DNA of 64,000 nucleotides from Synchiropus splendidus (Eukaryota > Chordata > Actinopteri > Syngnathiformes > Callionymidae): positions 372,001 to 436,000 of the forward strand of contig NC_071350.1 of assembly GCF_027744825.2 (NCBI RefSeq). Reading direction: 5' to 3'. A program made the translations under genes and the position numbers. A model generated the notes under the pieces. That model had not been told where the DNA came from. It worked only from the letters and a program-made list of their open reading frames with translations, and made no database searches. Below, piece after piece: positions 1 through 14,200 of the stretch (positions within the stretch are counted from its first letter, which is position 1; each line of letters opens with the position of its first letter).

Positions 1-188
1 TAGTTGCACATCAAATCTAAACTGTCTGAAGTGTTTTTCCAAAGTTATTAACACTTTTATGTTTGGCGTTCCGAAACCCACCTTATCTCAGGCTGAAAAG
101 CGTTTTTGTGCATTGTGCCATAACTTTTCAGGGAAGCTTCAGAACATGAAATTTTAACCTCCCACTATAGCAGAAAGGGTCTTTCTAG
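1..188. repeat. Representative satellite monomer (type A) with internal 7-bp dyad
   Basis: First complete monomer, used as reference. AAGTGTT at 29-35 and AACACTT at 50-56 form a perfect 7-bp inverted repeat with a 14-nt spacer, and both arms are kept in almost all monomers. B and F monomers also carry GCGT-TTTT-ACGC, a perfect 4-bp stem, where other types have GTGC and lose it. No motif fitting the mammalian CENP-B box was found on either strand. Confidence 0.9.
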
Positions 189-3100
189 TAGTTGCACATC
201 AAATCTAAACTGTCTGAAGTGTTTTTCCAAAGTTATCAACACTTTTATGTTTGGCGTTCCGAAACCCACCTTATCTCAGGCTGAAAAGCGTTTTCACGCA
301 TTGTGCCATAACTTTTCAGGGAAGCTTCAGAACATGAAATTTTAACCTCCCACTATAGCAGAAAGGGTCTTTCTAGTAGGTGCACATCAAATCTAAGCTC
401 TCTGAAGTGTTTTTCGAAAGTTATCAACACTTTTATGTTTGGCGTTCCGAAACCCACCTTATCTCAGGCTGAAAAGCGTTTTTGTGCATTGTGCCATAAC
501 TTTTCAGGGAAGCTTCAGAACATGAAATTTTAACCTCCCACTATAGCAGAAAGGGTCTTTCTAGTAGTTGCACATCAAATCTAAACTGTCTGAAGTGTTT
601 TTCCAAAGTTATTAACACTTTTATGTTTGGCGCTCCGAAACCCACCTTATCTCAGGCTGAAAAGCGTTTTTGTGCATTGTGCCATAACTTTTCAGGGAAG
701 CTTCAGAACATGAAATTTTAACCTCCCACTATAGCAGAAAGGGTCTTTCTAGTAGTTGCACATCAAATCTAAACTGTCTGAAGTGTTTTTCCAAAGTTAT
801 CAACACTTTTATGTTTGGCGTTCCGAAACCCACCTTATCTCAGGCTGAAAAGCGTTTTTGTGCATTGTGCCATAACTTTTCAGGGAAGCTTCAGAACATG
901 AAATTTTAACCTCCCACTATAGCAGAAAGGGTCTTTCTAGTAGTTGCACATCAAATCTAAGCTGTCTGAAGTGTTTTTCAAAAGTTATCAACACTTTTAT
1001 GTTTGGCGTTCCGAAACCCACCTTATCTCAGGCTGAAAAGCGTTTTCGTGCATTGTGCCATAACTTTTCAGGAAAGCTTCAGAACATGAAATTTTAACCT
1101 CCCACTATAGCAGAAAGGGTCTTTCTAGTAGTTGCACATCAAATCTAAACTGTCTGAAGTGTTTTTCCAAAGTTATCAACACTTTTATGTTTGGCGTTCC
1201 GAAACCCACCTTATCTCAGGCTGAAAAGCGTTTTTACGCATTGTGCCATAACTTTTCAGGGAAGCTTCAGAACATGAAATTTTAACCTCCCACTATAGCA
1301 GAAAGGGTCTTTCTAGTAGGTGCACATCAAATCTAAGCTCTCTGAAGTGTTTTTCGAAAGTTATCAACACTTTTATGTTTGGCGTTCCGAAACCCACCTT
1401 ATGACAGGCTGAAAAGCGTTTTTGTGCATTGTGCCATAACTTTTCAGGAAAGCTTCAGAACATGAAATTTTAACCTCCCACTATAGCAGAAAGGGTCTTT
1501 CTAGTAGTTGCACATCAAATCTAAACTGTCTGAAGTGTTTTTCCAAAGTTATTAACACTTTTATGTTTGGCGTTCCGAAACCCACCTTATCTCAGGCTGA
1601 AAAGCGTTTTTGTGCATTGTGCCATAACTTTTCAGGGAAGCTTCAGAACATGAAATTTTAACCTCCCACTATAGCAGAAAGGGTCTTTCTAGTAGTTGCA
1701 CATCAAATCTAAACTGTCTGAAGTGTTTTTCCAAAGTTATTAACACTTTTATGTTAGGCGTTCCGAAACCCACCTTATCTCAGGCTGAAAAGCGTTTTTG
1801 TGCAATGTGCCATAACTTTTCAGGGAAGCTTCAGAACATGAAATTTTAACCTCCCACTATAGCAGAAAGGGTCTTTCTAGTAGTTGCACATCAAATCTAA
1901 ACTGTCTGAAGTGTTTTTCCAAAGTTATCAACACTTTTATGTTTGGCGTTCCGAAACCCACCTTATCTCAGGCTGAAAAGCGTTTTTGTGTATTGTGCCA
2001 TAACTTTTCAGGAAAGCTTCAGAACATGAAATTTTAACCTCCCACTATAGCAGAAAGGGTCTTTCTAGTAGTTGCACATCAAATCTAAACTGTCTGAAGT
2101 GTTTTTCCAAAGTTATTAACACTTTTATGTTTGGCGTTCCGAAACCCACCTTATCTCAGGCTGAAAAGCGTTTTTGTGCATTGTGCCATAACTTTTCAGG
2201 GAAGCTTCAGAACATGAAATTTTAACCTCCCACTATAGCAGAAAGGGTCTTTCTAGTAGTTGCACATCAAATCTAAACTGTCTGAAGTGTTTTTCCAAAG
2301 TTATCAACACTTTTATGTTTGGCGTTCCGAAACCCACCTTATCTCAGGCTGAAAAGCGTTTTTGTGCATTGTGCCATAACTTTTCAGGGAAGCTTCAGAA
2401 CATGAAATTTTAACCTCCCACTATAGCAGAAAGGGTCTTTCTAGTAGTTGCACATCAAATCTAAGCTGTCTGAAGTGTTTTTCAAAAGTTATCAACACTT
2501 TTATGTTTGGCGTTCCGAAACCCACCTTATCTCAGGCTGAAAAGCGTTTTTGTGCATTGTGCCATAACTTTTCAGGAAAGCTTCAGAACATGAAATTTTA
2601 ACCTCCCACTATAGCAGAAAGGGTCTTTCTAGTAGTTGCACATCAAATCTAAACTGTCTGAAGTGTTTTTCCAAAGTTATTAACACTTTTATGTTTGGCG
2701 TTCCGAAACCCACCTTATCTCAGGCTGAAAAGCGTTTTTGTGCATTGTGCCATAACTTTTCAGGGAAGCTTCAGAACATGAAATTTTAACCTCCCACTAT
2801 AGCAGAAAGGGTCTTTCTAGTAGTTGCACATCAAATCTAAACTGTCTGAAGTGTTTTTCCAAAGTTATCAACACTTTTATGTTTGGCGTTCCGAAACCCA
2901 CCTTATCTCAGGCTGAAAAGCGTTTTTGTGCATTGTGCCATAACTTTTCAGGGAAGCTTCAGAACATGAAATTTTAACCTCCCACTATAGCAGAAAGGGT
3001 CTTTCTAGTAGTTGCACATCAAATCTAAGCTGTCTGAAGTGTTTTTCCAAAGTTATCAACACTTTTATGTTTGGCGTTCCGAAACCCACCTTATCTCAGG

Positions 3101-3384
3101 CTGAAAAGCGTTTTTACGCATTGTGCCATAACTTTTCAGGGAAGCTTCAGAACATGAAATTTTAACCTCCCACTATAGCAGAAAGGGTCTTTCTAGTAGT
3201 TGCACATCAAATCTAAACTGTCTGAAGTGTTTTTCCAAAGTTATCAACACTTTTATGTTTGGCGTTCCGAAACCCACCTTATCTCAGGCTGAAAAGCGTT
3301 TTTACGCATTGTGCCATAACTTTTCAGGGAAGCTTCAGAACATGAAATTTTAACCTCCCACTATAGCAGAAAGGGTCTTTCTAG

Positions 3385-5264
3385 TAGGTGCACATCAAAT
3401 CTAAGCTGTCTGAAGTGTTTTTCGAAAGTTATCAACACTTTTATGTTTGGCGTTCCGAAACCCACCTTATCTCAGGCTGAAAAGCGTTTTTGTGCATTGT
3501 GCCATAACTTTTCAGGGAAGCTTCAGAACATGAAATTTTAACCTCCCACTATAGCAGAAAGGGTCTTTCTAGTAGTTGCACATCAAATCTAAGCTGTCTG
3601 AAGTGTTTTTCAAAAGTTATCAACACTTTTATGTTTGGCGTTCCGAAACCCACCTTATCTCAGGCTGAAAAGCGTTTTTGTGCATTGTGCCATAACTTTT
3701 CAGGAAAGCTTCAGAACATGAAATTTTAACCTCCCACTATAGCAGAAAGGGTCTTTCTAGTAGTTGCACATCAAATCTAAACTGTCTGAAGTGTTTTTCC
3801 AAAGTTATCAACACTTTTATGTTTGGCGTTCCGAAACCCACCTTATCTCAGGCTGAAAAGCGTTTTTACGCATTGTGCCATAACTTTTCAGGGAAGCTTC
3901 AGAACATGAAATTTTAACCTCCCACTATAGCAGAAAGGGTCTTTCTAGTAGGTGCACATCAAATCTAAGCTCTCTGAAGTGTTTTTCCAAAGTTATCAAC
4001 ACTTTTATGTTTGGCGTTCCGAAACCCACCTTATCTCAGGCTGAAAAGCGTTTTTGTGTATTGTGCCATAACTTTTCAGGAAAGCTTCAGAACATGAAAT
4101 TTTAACCTCCCACTATAGCAGAAAGGGTCTTTCTAGTAGTTGCACATCAAATCTAAACTGTCTGAAGTGTTTTTCCAAAGTTATTAACACTTTTATGTTT
4201 GGCGTTCCGAAACCCACCTTATCTCAGGCTGAAAAGCGTTTTTGTGCATTGTGCCATAACTTTTCAGGGAAGCTTCAGAACATGAAATTTTAACCTCCCA
4301 CTATAGCAGAAAGGGTCTTTCTAGTAGGTGCACATCAAATCTAAGCTGTCTGAAGTGTTTTTCGAAAGTTATCAACACTTTTATGTTTGGCGTTCCGAAA
4401 CCCACCTTATCTCAGGCTGAAAAGCGTTTTTGTGCATTGTGCCATAACTTTTCAGGGAAGCTTCAGAACATGAAATTTTAACCTCCCACTATAGCAGAAA
4501 GGGTCTTTCTAGTAGTTGCACATCAAATCTAAGCTGTCTGAAGTGTTTTTCAAAAGTTATCAACACTTTTATGTTTGGCGTTCCGAAACCCACCTTATCT
4601 CAGGCTGAAAAGCGTTTTTGTGCATTGTGCCATAACTTTTCAGGAAAGCTTCAGAACATGAAATTTTAACCTCCCACTATAGCAGAAAGGGTCTTTCTAG
4701 TAGTTGCACATCAAATCTAAACTGTCTGAAGTGTTTTTCCAAAGTTATCAACACTTTTATGTTTGGCGTTCCGAAACCCACCTTATCTCAGGCTGAAAAG
4801 CGTTTTTACGCATTGTGCCATAACTTTTCAGGGAAGCTTCAGAACATGAAATTTTAACCTCCCACTATAGCAGAAAGGGTCTTTCTAGTAGGTGCACATC
4901 AAATCTAAGCTCTCTGAAGTGTTTTTCCAAAGTTATCAACACTTTTATGTTTGGCGTTCCGAAACCCACCTTATCTCAGGCTGAAAAGCGTTTTTGTGTA
5001 TTGTGCCATAACTTTTCAGGAAAGCTTCAGAACATGAAATTTTAACCTCCCACTATAGCAGAAAGGGTCTTTCTAGTAGTTGCACATCAAATCTAAACTG
5101 TCTGAAGTGTTTTTCCAAAGTTATTAACACTTTTATGTTTGGCGTTCCGAAACCCACCTTATCTCAGGCTGAAAAGCGTTTTTGTGCATTGTGCCATAAC
5201 TTTTCAGGGAAGCTTCAGAACATGAAATTTTAACCTCCCACTATAGCAGAAAGGGTCTTTCTAG
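3385..5264. repeat. Two tandem copies of a 5-monomer (940-bp) higher-order repeat
   Basis: Monomers starting at 3385, 3573, 3761, 3949 and 4137 have types C', D, B, C'' and A. The next five, starting at 4325, repeat this order. Both copies share an unusual fourth monomer combining GGTGC, AGCTC, CCAAAG and GTGTATTG. I saw no difference between the two 940-bp copies by eye. Confidence 0.88.
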
Positions 5265-8200
5265 TAGTTGCACATCAAATCTAAACTGTCTGAAGTGTTT
5301 TTCCAAAGTTATCAACACTTTTATGTTTGGCGTTCCGAAACCCACCTTATCTCAGGCTGAAAAGCGTTTTTGTGCATTGTGCCATAACTTTTCAGGGAAG
5401 CTTCAGAACATGAAATTTTAACCTCCCACTATAGCAGAAAGGGTCTTTCTAGTAGTTGCACATCAAATCTAAGCTGTCTGAAGTGTTTTTCAAAAGTTAT
5501 CAACACTTTTATGTTTGGCGTTCCGAAACCCACCTTATCTCAGGCTGAAAAGCGTTTTTGTGCATTGTGCCATAACTTTTCAGGAAAGCTTCAGAACATG
5601 AAATTTTAACCTCCCACTATAGCAGAAAGGGTCTTTCTAGTAGTTGCACATCAAATCTAAACTGTCTGAAGTGTTTTTCCAAAGTTATTAACACTTTTAT
5701 GTTTGGCGTTCCGAAACCCACCTTATCTCAGGCTGAAAAGCGTTTTTGTGCATTGTGCCATAACTTTTCAGGGAAGCTTCAGAACATGAAATTTTAACCT
5801 CCCACTATAGCAGAAAGGGTCTTTCTAGTAGTTGCACATCAAATCTAAACTGTCTGAAGTGTTTTTCCAAAGTTATCAACACTTTTATGTTTGGCGTTCC
5901 GAAACCCACCTTATCTCAGGCTGAAAAGCGTTTTTGTGCATTGTGCCATAACTTTTCAGGGAAGCTTCAGAACATGAAATTTTAACCTCCCACTATAGCA
6001 GAAAGGGTCTTTCTAGTAGTTGCACATCAAATCTAAGCTGTCTGAAGTGTTTTTCCAAAGTTATCAACACTTTTATGTTTGGCGTTCCGAAACCCACCTT
6101 ATCTCAGGCTGAAAAGCGTTTTTACGCATTGTGCCATAACTTTTCAGGGAAGCTTCAGAACATGAAATTTTAACCCCCCACTATAGCAGAAAGGGTCTTT
6201 CTAGTAGGTGCACATCAAATCTATGCTCTCTGAAGTGTTTTTCGAAAGTTATCAACACTTTTATGTTTGGCGTTCCGAAACCCACCTTATCTCAGGCTGA
6301 AAAGCGTTTTTGTGCATTGTGCCATAACTTTTCAGGAAAGCTTCAGAACATGACATTTTAACCTCCCACTATAGCAGAAAGGGTCTTTCTAGTAGTTGCA
6401 CATCAAATCTAAACTGTCTGAAGTGTTTTTCCAAAGTTATTAACACTTTTATGTTTGGCGTTCCGAAACCCACCTTATCTCAGACTGAAAAGCGTTTTTG
6501 TGCATTGTGCCATAACTTTTCAGGAAAGCTTCAGAACATGAAATTTTAACCTCCCACTATAGCAGAAAGGGTCTTTCTAGTAGTTGCACATCAAATCTAA
6601 ACTGTCTGAAGTGTTTTTCCAAAGTTATCAACACTTTTATGTTTGGCGTTCCGAAACCCACCTTATCTCAGGCTGAAAAGCGTTTTTACGCATTGTGCCA
6701 TAACTTTTCAGGGAAGCTTCAGAACATGAAATTTTAACCTCCCACTATGGCAGAAAGGGTCTTTCTAGTAGGTGCACATCAAATCTAAGCTCTCTGAAGT
6801 GTTTTTCGAAAGTTATCAACACTTTTATGTTTGGCGTTCCGAAACCCACCTTATCTCAGGCTGAAAAGCGTTTTTGTGCATTGTGCCATAACTTTTCAGG
6901 AAAGCTTCAGAACATGAAATTTTAACCTCCCACTATAGCAGAAAGGGTCTTTCTAGTAGTTGCACATCAAATCTAAACTGTCTGAAGTGTTTTTCCAAAG
7001 TTATTAACACTTTTATGTTTGGCGTTCCGAAACCCACCTTATATCAGGCTGAAAAGCGTTTTTGTGCATTGTGCCATAACTTTTCAGGGAAGCTTCAGAA
7101 CATGAAATTTTAACCTCCCACTATAGCAGAAAGGGTCTTTCTAGTAGTTGCACATCAAATCTAAACTGTCTGAAGTGTTTTTCCAAAGTTATTAACACTT
7201 TTATGTTTGGCGTTCCGAAACCCACCTTATCTCAGGCTGAAAAGCGTTTTTGTGCATTGTGCCATAACTTTTCAGGGAAGCTTCAGAACATGAAATTTTA
7301 ACCTCCCACTATAGAAGAAAGGGTCTTTCTAGTAGTTGCACAACAAATCTAAACTGTCTGAAGTGTTTTTCCAAAGTTATCAACACTTTTATGTTTGGCG
7401 TTCCGAAACCCACCTTATCTCATGCTGAAAAGGGTTTTTACGCATTGTGCCATAACTTTTCAGGGAAGCTTCAGAACATGAAATTTTAACCTCCCACTAT
7501 AGCAGAAAGGGTCTTTCTAGTAGGTGCACATCTAATCTAAGCTGTCTGAAGTGTTTTTCGAAAGTTATCAACACTTTTTTGTTTGGCGTTCCGAAACCCA
7601 CCTTATCTCAGGCTGAAAAGCGTTTTTGTGCATTGTGCCATAACTTTTCAGGGAAGCTTCAGAACATGAAATTTTAACCTCCCACTATAGCAGAAAGGGT
7701 CTTTCTAGTAGTTGCACATCAAATCTAAGCTGTCTGAAGTGTTTTTCGAAAGTTATCAACACTTTTATGTTTGGCGTTCCGAAACCCACCTTATCTCAGG
7801 CTGAAAAGCCTTTTTGTGCATTGTGCCATAACTTTTCAGGGAAGCTTCAGAACATGAAATTTTAACCTCCCACTATCGCAGAAAGGGTCTTTCTAGTAGT
7901 TGCACATCAAATCTAAGCTGTCTGAAGTGTTTTTCAAAAGTTATCAACACTTTTATGTTTGGCGTTCCGAAACCCACCTTATCTCAGGCTGAAAAGCGTT
8001 TTTGTGCATTGTGCCATAACTTTTCAGGAAAGCTTCAGAACATGAAATTTTAACCTCCCACTATAGCAGAAAGGGTCTTTCTAGTAGTTGCACATCAAAT
8101 CTAAACTGTCTGAAGTGTTTTTCCAAAGTTATCAACACTTTTATGTTTGGCGTTCCGAAACCCACCTTATCTCAGGCTGAAAAGCGTTTTTACGCATTGT

Positions 8201-11200
8201 GCCATAACTTTTCAGGGAAGCTTCAGAACATGAAATTTTAACCTCCCACTATAGCAGAAAGGGTCTTTCTAGTAGGTGCACATCAAATCTAAGCTCTCTG
8301 AAGTGTTTTTCGAAAGTTATCAACACTTTTATGTTTGGCGTTCCGAAACCCACCTTATCTCAGGCTGAAAAGCGTTTTTGTGCATTGTGCCATAACTTTT
8401 CAGGAAAGCTTCAGAACATGAAATTTTAACCTCCCACTATAGCAGAAAGGGTCTTTCTAGTAGTTGCACATCAAATCTAAACTGTCTGAAGTGTTTTTCC
8501 AAAGTTATAAACACTTTTATGTTTGGCGTTCCGAAACCCACCTTATCTCAGGCTGAAAAGCGTTTTTGTGCATTGTGCCATAACTTTTCAGGGAAGCTTC
8601 AGAACATGAAATTTTAACCTCCCACTATAGCAGAAAGGGTCTTTCTAGTAGTTGCACATCAAATCTAAACTGTCTGAAGTGTTTTTCCAAAGTTATCAAC
8701 ACTTTTATGTTTGGCGTTCCGAAACCCACCTTATCTCAGGCTGAAAAGCGTTTTTGTGCATTGTGCCATAACTTTTCAGGAAAGCTTCAGAACATGAAAT
8801 TTTAACCTCCCACTATAGCAGAAAGGGTCTTTCTAGTAGTTGCACATCAAATCTAAACTGTCTGAAGTGTTTTTCCAAAGTTATTAACACTTTTATGTTT
8901 GGCGTTCCGAAACCCACCTTATCTCAGGCTGAAAAGCGTTTTTACGCATTGTGCAATAACTTTTCAGGGAAGCTTCAGAACATGAAATTTTAACCTCCCA
9001 CTATAGCAGAAAGGGTCTTTCTAGTAGGTGCACATCAAATCTAAGCTCTCTGAAGTGTTTTTCGAAAGTTATCAACACTTTTATGTTTGGCGTTCCGAAA
9101 CCCACCTTATCTCAGGCTGAAAAGCGTTTTTGTGCATTGTGCCATAACTTTTCAGGGAAGCTTCAGAACATGAAATTTTAACCTCCCACTATAGCAGAAA
9201 GAGTCTTTCTAGTAGTTGCACATCAAATCTAAACTGTCTGAAGTGTTTTTCCAAAGTTATTAACACTTTTATGTTTGGCGATCCGAAACCCACCTTATCT
9301 CAGGCTGAAAAGCGTTTTTGTGCATTGTGCCATAACTTTTCAGGGAAGCTTCAGAACATGAAATTTTAACCTCCCACTATAGCAGAAAGGGTCTTTCTAG
9401 TAGTTGCACATCAAATCTAAACTGTCTGAAGTGTTTTTCCAAAGTTATTAACACTTTTATGTTTGGCGTTCCGAAACCCACGTTATCTCAGGCTGAAAAG
9501 CGTTTTTGTGCATTGTGCCATAACTTTTCAGGGAAGCTTCAGAACATGAAATTTTAACCTCCCACTATAGCAGAAAGGGTCTTTCTAGTAGTTGCACATC
9601 AAATCTAAACTGTCTGAAGTGTTTTTCGAAAGTTATCAACACTTTTATGTTTGGCGTTCCGAAACCCACCTTATCTCAGGCTGAAAAGCGTTTTTACGCA
9701 TTGTGCCATAACTTTTCAGGGAAGCTTCAGAACATGAAATTTTAACCTCCCACTATAGCAGAAAGGGTCTTTCTAGTAGGTGCACATCAAATCTAAGCTG
9801 TCTGAAGTGTTTTTCGAAAGTTATCAACACTTTTATGTTTGGCGTTCCGAAACCCACCTTATCTCAGGCTGAAAAGCCTTTTTGTGCATTGTGCCATAAC
9901 TTTTCAGGGAAGCTTCAGAACATGAAATTTTAACCTCCCACTATAGCAGAAAGGGTCTTTCTAGTAGTTGCACATCAAATCTAAGCTGTCTGAAGTGTTT
10001 TTCAAAAGTTATCAACACTTTTATGTTTGGCGTTCCGAAACCCACCTTATCTCAGGCTGAAAAGCGTTTTTGTGCATTGTGCCATAACTTTTCAGGAAAG
10101 CTTCATAACATGAAATTTTAACCTCCCACTATAGCAGAAAGGGTCTTTCTAGTAGTTGCACATCAAATCTAAACTGTCTGAAGTGTTTTTCCAAAGTTAT
10201 CAACACTTTTATGTTTGGCGTTCCGAAACCCACCTTATCTCAGGCTGAAAAGCGTTTTTACGCATTGTGCCATAACTTTTCAGGGAAGCTTCAGAACATG
10301 AAATTTTAACCTCCCACTATAGCAGAAAGGGTCTTTCTAGTAGGTGCACATCAAATCTAAGCTCTCTGAAGTGTTTTTCGAAAGTTATCAACACTTTTAT
10401 GTTTGGCGTTCCGAAACCCACCTTATCTCAGGCTGAAAAGCGTTTTTGTGCATTGTGCCATAACTTTTCAGGAAAGCTTCAGAACATGAAATTTTAACCT
10501 CCCACTATAGCAGAAAGGGTCTTTCTAGTAGTTGCACATCAAATCTAAACTGTCTGAAGTGTTTTTCCAAAGTTATTAACACTTTTATGTTTGGCGTTCC
10601 GAAACCCACCTTATCTCAGGCTGAAAAGCGTTTTTGTGCATTGTGCCATAACTTTTCAGGGAAGCTTCAGAACATGAAATTTTAACCTCCCACGATAGCA
10701 GAAAGGGTCTTTCTAGTAGTTGCACATCAAATCTAAACTGTCTGAAGTGTTTTTCCAAAGTTATCAACACTTTTATGTTTGGCGTTCCGAAACCCACCTT
10801 ATCTCAGGCTGAAAAGCGTTTTTACGCATTGTGCCATAACTTATCAGGGAAGCTTCAAAACATGAAATTTTAACCTCCCACTATAGCAGAAAGGGTCTTT
10901 CTAGTAGGTGCACATCAAATCTAAACTGTCTGAAGTGTTTTTCGAAAGTTATCAACACTTTTATGTTTGGCGTTCCGAAACCCACCTTATCTCAGGCTGA
11001 AAAGCGTTTTTGTGCATTGTGCCATAACTTTTCAGGGAAGCTTCAGAACATGAAATTTTAACCTCCCACTATAGCAGAAAGGGTCTTTCTAGTAGGTGCA
11101 CATCAAATCTAAGCTCTCTGAAGTGATTTTCGAAAGTTATCAACACTTTTATGTTTGGCGTTCCGAAACCCACCTTATCTCAGGCTGAAAAGCGTTTTTG

Positions 11201-14200
11201 TGCATTGTGCCATAACTTTTCAGGGAAGCTTCAGAACATGAAATTTTAACCTCCCACTATAGCAGAAAGGGTCTTTCTAGTAGTTGCACATCAAATCTAA
11301 ACTGTCTGAAGTGTTTTTCCAAAGTTATTAACACTTTTATGTTTGGCGCTCCGAAACCCACCTTATCTCAGGCTGAAAAGCGTTTTTGTGCATTGTGCCA
11401 TAACTTTTCAGGGAAGCTTCAGAACATGAAATTTTAACCTCCCACTATAGCAGAAAGGGTCTTTCTAGTAGTTGCACATCAAATCTAAACTGTCTGAAGT
11501 GTTTTTCCAAAGTTATCAACACTTTTATGTTTGGCGTTCCGAAACCCACCTTATCTCAGGCTGAAAAGCGTTTTTGTGCATTGTGCCATAACTTTTCAGG
11601 GAAGCTTCAGAACATGAAATTTTAACCTCCCACTATAGCAGAAAGGGTCTTTCTAGTAGTTGCACATCAAATCTAAGCTGTCTGAAGTGTTTTTCAAAAG
11701 TTATCAACACTTTTATGTTTGGCGTTCCGAAACCCACCTTATCTCAGGCTGAAAAGCGTTTTTGTGCATTGTGCCATAACTTTTCAGGAAAGCTTCAGAA
11801 CGTGAAATTTTAACCTCCCACTATAGCAGAAAGGGTCTTTCTAGTAGTTGCACATCAAATCTAAACTGTCTGAAGTGTTTTTCCAAAGTTATCAACACTT
11901 TTATGTTTGGCGTTCCGAAACCCACCTTATCTCAGGCTGAAAAGCGTTTTTACGCATTGTGCCATAACTTTTCAGGGAAGCTTCAGAACATGAAATTTTA
12001 ACCTCCCACTATAGCAGAAAGGGTCTTTCTAGTAGGTGCACATCAAATCTAAGCTCTCTGAAGTGTTTTTCCAAAGTTATCAACACTTTTATGTTTGGCG
12101 TTCCGAAACCCACCTTATGTCAGGCTGAAAAGCGTTTTTGTGCATTGTGCCATAACTTTTCAGGAAAGAGTCAGAACATGAAATTTTAACCTCCCACTAT
12201 AGCAGAAAGGGTCTTTCTAGTAGTTGCACATCAAATCTAAACTGTCTGAAGTGTTTTTCCAAAGTTATCAACACTTTTATGTTTGGCGTTCCAAAACCCA
12301 CCTTATCTCAGGCTGAAAAGCGTTTTTACGCATTGTGCCATAACTTCTCAGGGAAGCTTCAGAACATGAAATTTTAACCTCCCACTATAGCAGAAAGGGT
12401 CTTTCTAGTAGGTGCACATCAAATCTAAGCTGTCTGAAGTGTTTTTCGAAAGTTATCAACACTTTTATGTTTGGCGTTCCGAAACCCACCTTATCTCAGG
12501 CTGAAAAGCGTTTTTGTGCATTGTGCCATAACTTTTCAGGGAAGCTTCAGAACATGAAATTTTAACCTCCCACTATAGCAGAAAGGGTCTTTCTAGTAGT
12601 TGCACATCAAATCTAAGCTGTCTGAAGTGTTTTGCAAAAGTTATCAACACTTTTATGTTTGGCGTTCCGAAACCCACCTTATCTCAGGCTGAAAAGCGTT
12701 TTTGTGCATTGTGCCATAACTTTTCAGGAAAGCTTCAGAACATGAAATTTTAACCTCCCACTATAGCAGAAAGGGTCTTTCTAGTAGTTGCACATCAAAT
12801 CTAAACTGTCTGAAGTGTTTTTCCAAAGTTATCAACACTTTTATGTTTGGCGTTCCGAAACCCACCTTATCTCAGGCTGAAAAGCGTTTTTACGCATTGT
12901 GCCATAACTTTTCAGGGAAGCTTCAGAACATGAAATTTTAACCTCCCACTATAGCAGAAAGGGTCTTTCTAGTAGATGCACATCAAATCTAAGCTCTCTG
13001 AAGTGTTTTTCCAAAGTTATCAACACTTTTATGTTTGGCGTTCCGAAACCCACCTTATCTCAGGCTGAAAAGCGTTTTTGTGCATTGTGCCATAACTTTT
13101 CAGGGAAGCTTCAGAACATGAAATTTTAACCTCCCACTATAGCAGAAAGGGTCTTTCTAGTAGTTGCACATCAAATCTAAACTGTCTGAAGTGTTTTTCC
13201 AAAGTTATTAACACTTTTATGTTTGGCGTTCCGAAACCCACCTTATCTCAGGCTGAAAAGCGTTTTTGTGCAATGTGCCATAACTTTTCAGGGAAGCTTC
13301 AGAACATGAAATTTTAACCTCCCACTATAGCAGAAAGGGTCTTTCTAGTAGTTGCACATCAAATCTAAACTGTCTGAAGTGTTTTTCCAAAGTTATCAAC
13401 ACTTTTATGTTTGGCGTTCCGAAACCCACCTTATCTCAGGCTGAAAAGCGTTTTTACGCATTGTGCCATAACTTTTCAGGGAAGCTTCAGAACATGAAAT
13501 TTTAACCTCCCACTATAGCAGAAATGGTCTTTCTAGTAGGTGCACATCAAATCTAAGCTGTCTGAAGTGTTTTTCGAAAGTTATCAACACTTTTATGTTT
13601 GGCGTTCCGAAACCCACCTTATCTCAGGCTGAAAAGCGTTTTTGTGCATTGTGCCATAACTTTTCAGGGAAGCTTCAGAACATGAAATTTTAACCTCCCA
13701 CTATAGCAGAAAGGGTCTTTCTAGTAGTTGCACATCAAATCTAAGCTGTCTGAAGTGTTTTTCAAATGTTATCAACACTTTTATGTTTGGCGTTCCGAAA
13801 CCCACCTTATCTCAGGCTGAAAAGCGTTTTTGTGCATTGTGCCATAACTTTTCAGGAAAGCTTCAGAACATGAAATTTTAACCTCCCACTAAAGCAGAAA
13901 GGGTCTTTCTAGTAGTTGCACATCAAATCTAAACTGTCTGAAGTGTTTTTCCAAAGTTATCAACACTTTTATGATTGGCGTTCCGAAACCCACCTTATCT
14001 CAGGCTGAAAAGCGTTTTTACGCATTGTGCCATAACTTTTCAGGGAAGCTTCAGAACATGAAATTTTAACCTCCCACTATAGCAGAAAGGGTCTTTCTAG
14101 TAGGTGCACATCAAATCTAAGCTCTCTGAAGTGTTTTTCCAAAGTTATCAACACTTTTATGTTTGGCGTTCCGAAACCCACCTTATCTCAGGCTGAAAAG

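Noticed and set aside
10585..10797. Open frames of 60-76 codons within the satellite (10585-10797, 15943-16137, 47995-48207, 49557-49748, 50842-51072)
   Set aside because: They exist only where a point change removes the stop normally found in that frame of the monomer. They occur in both orientations, span monomer borders and show no protein-like features.
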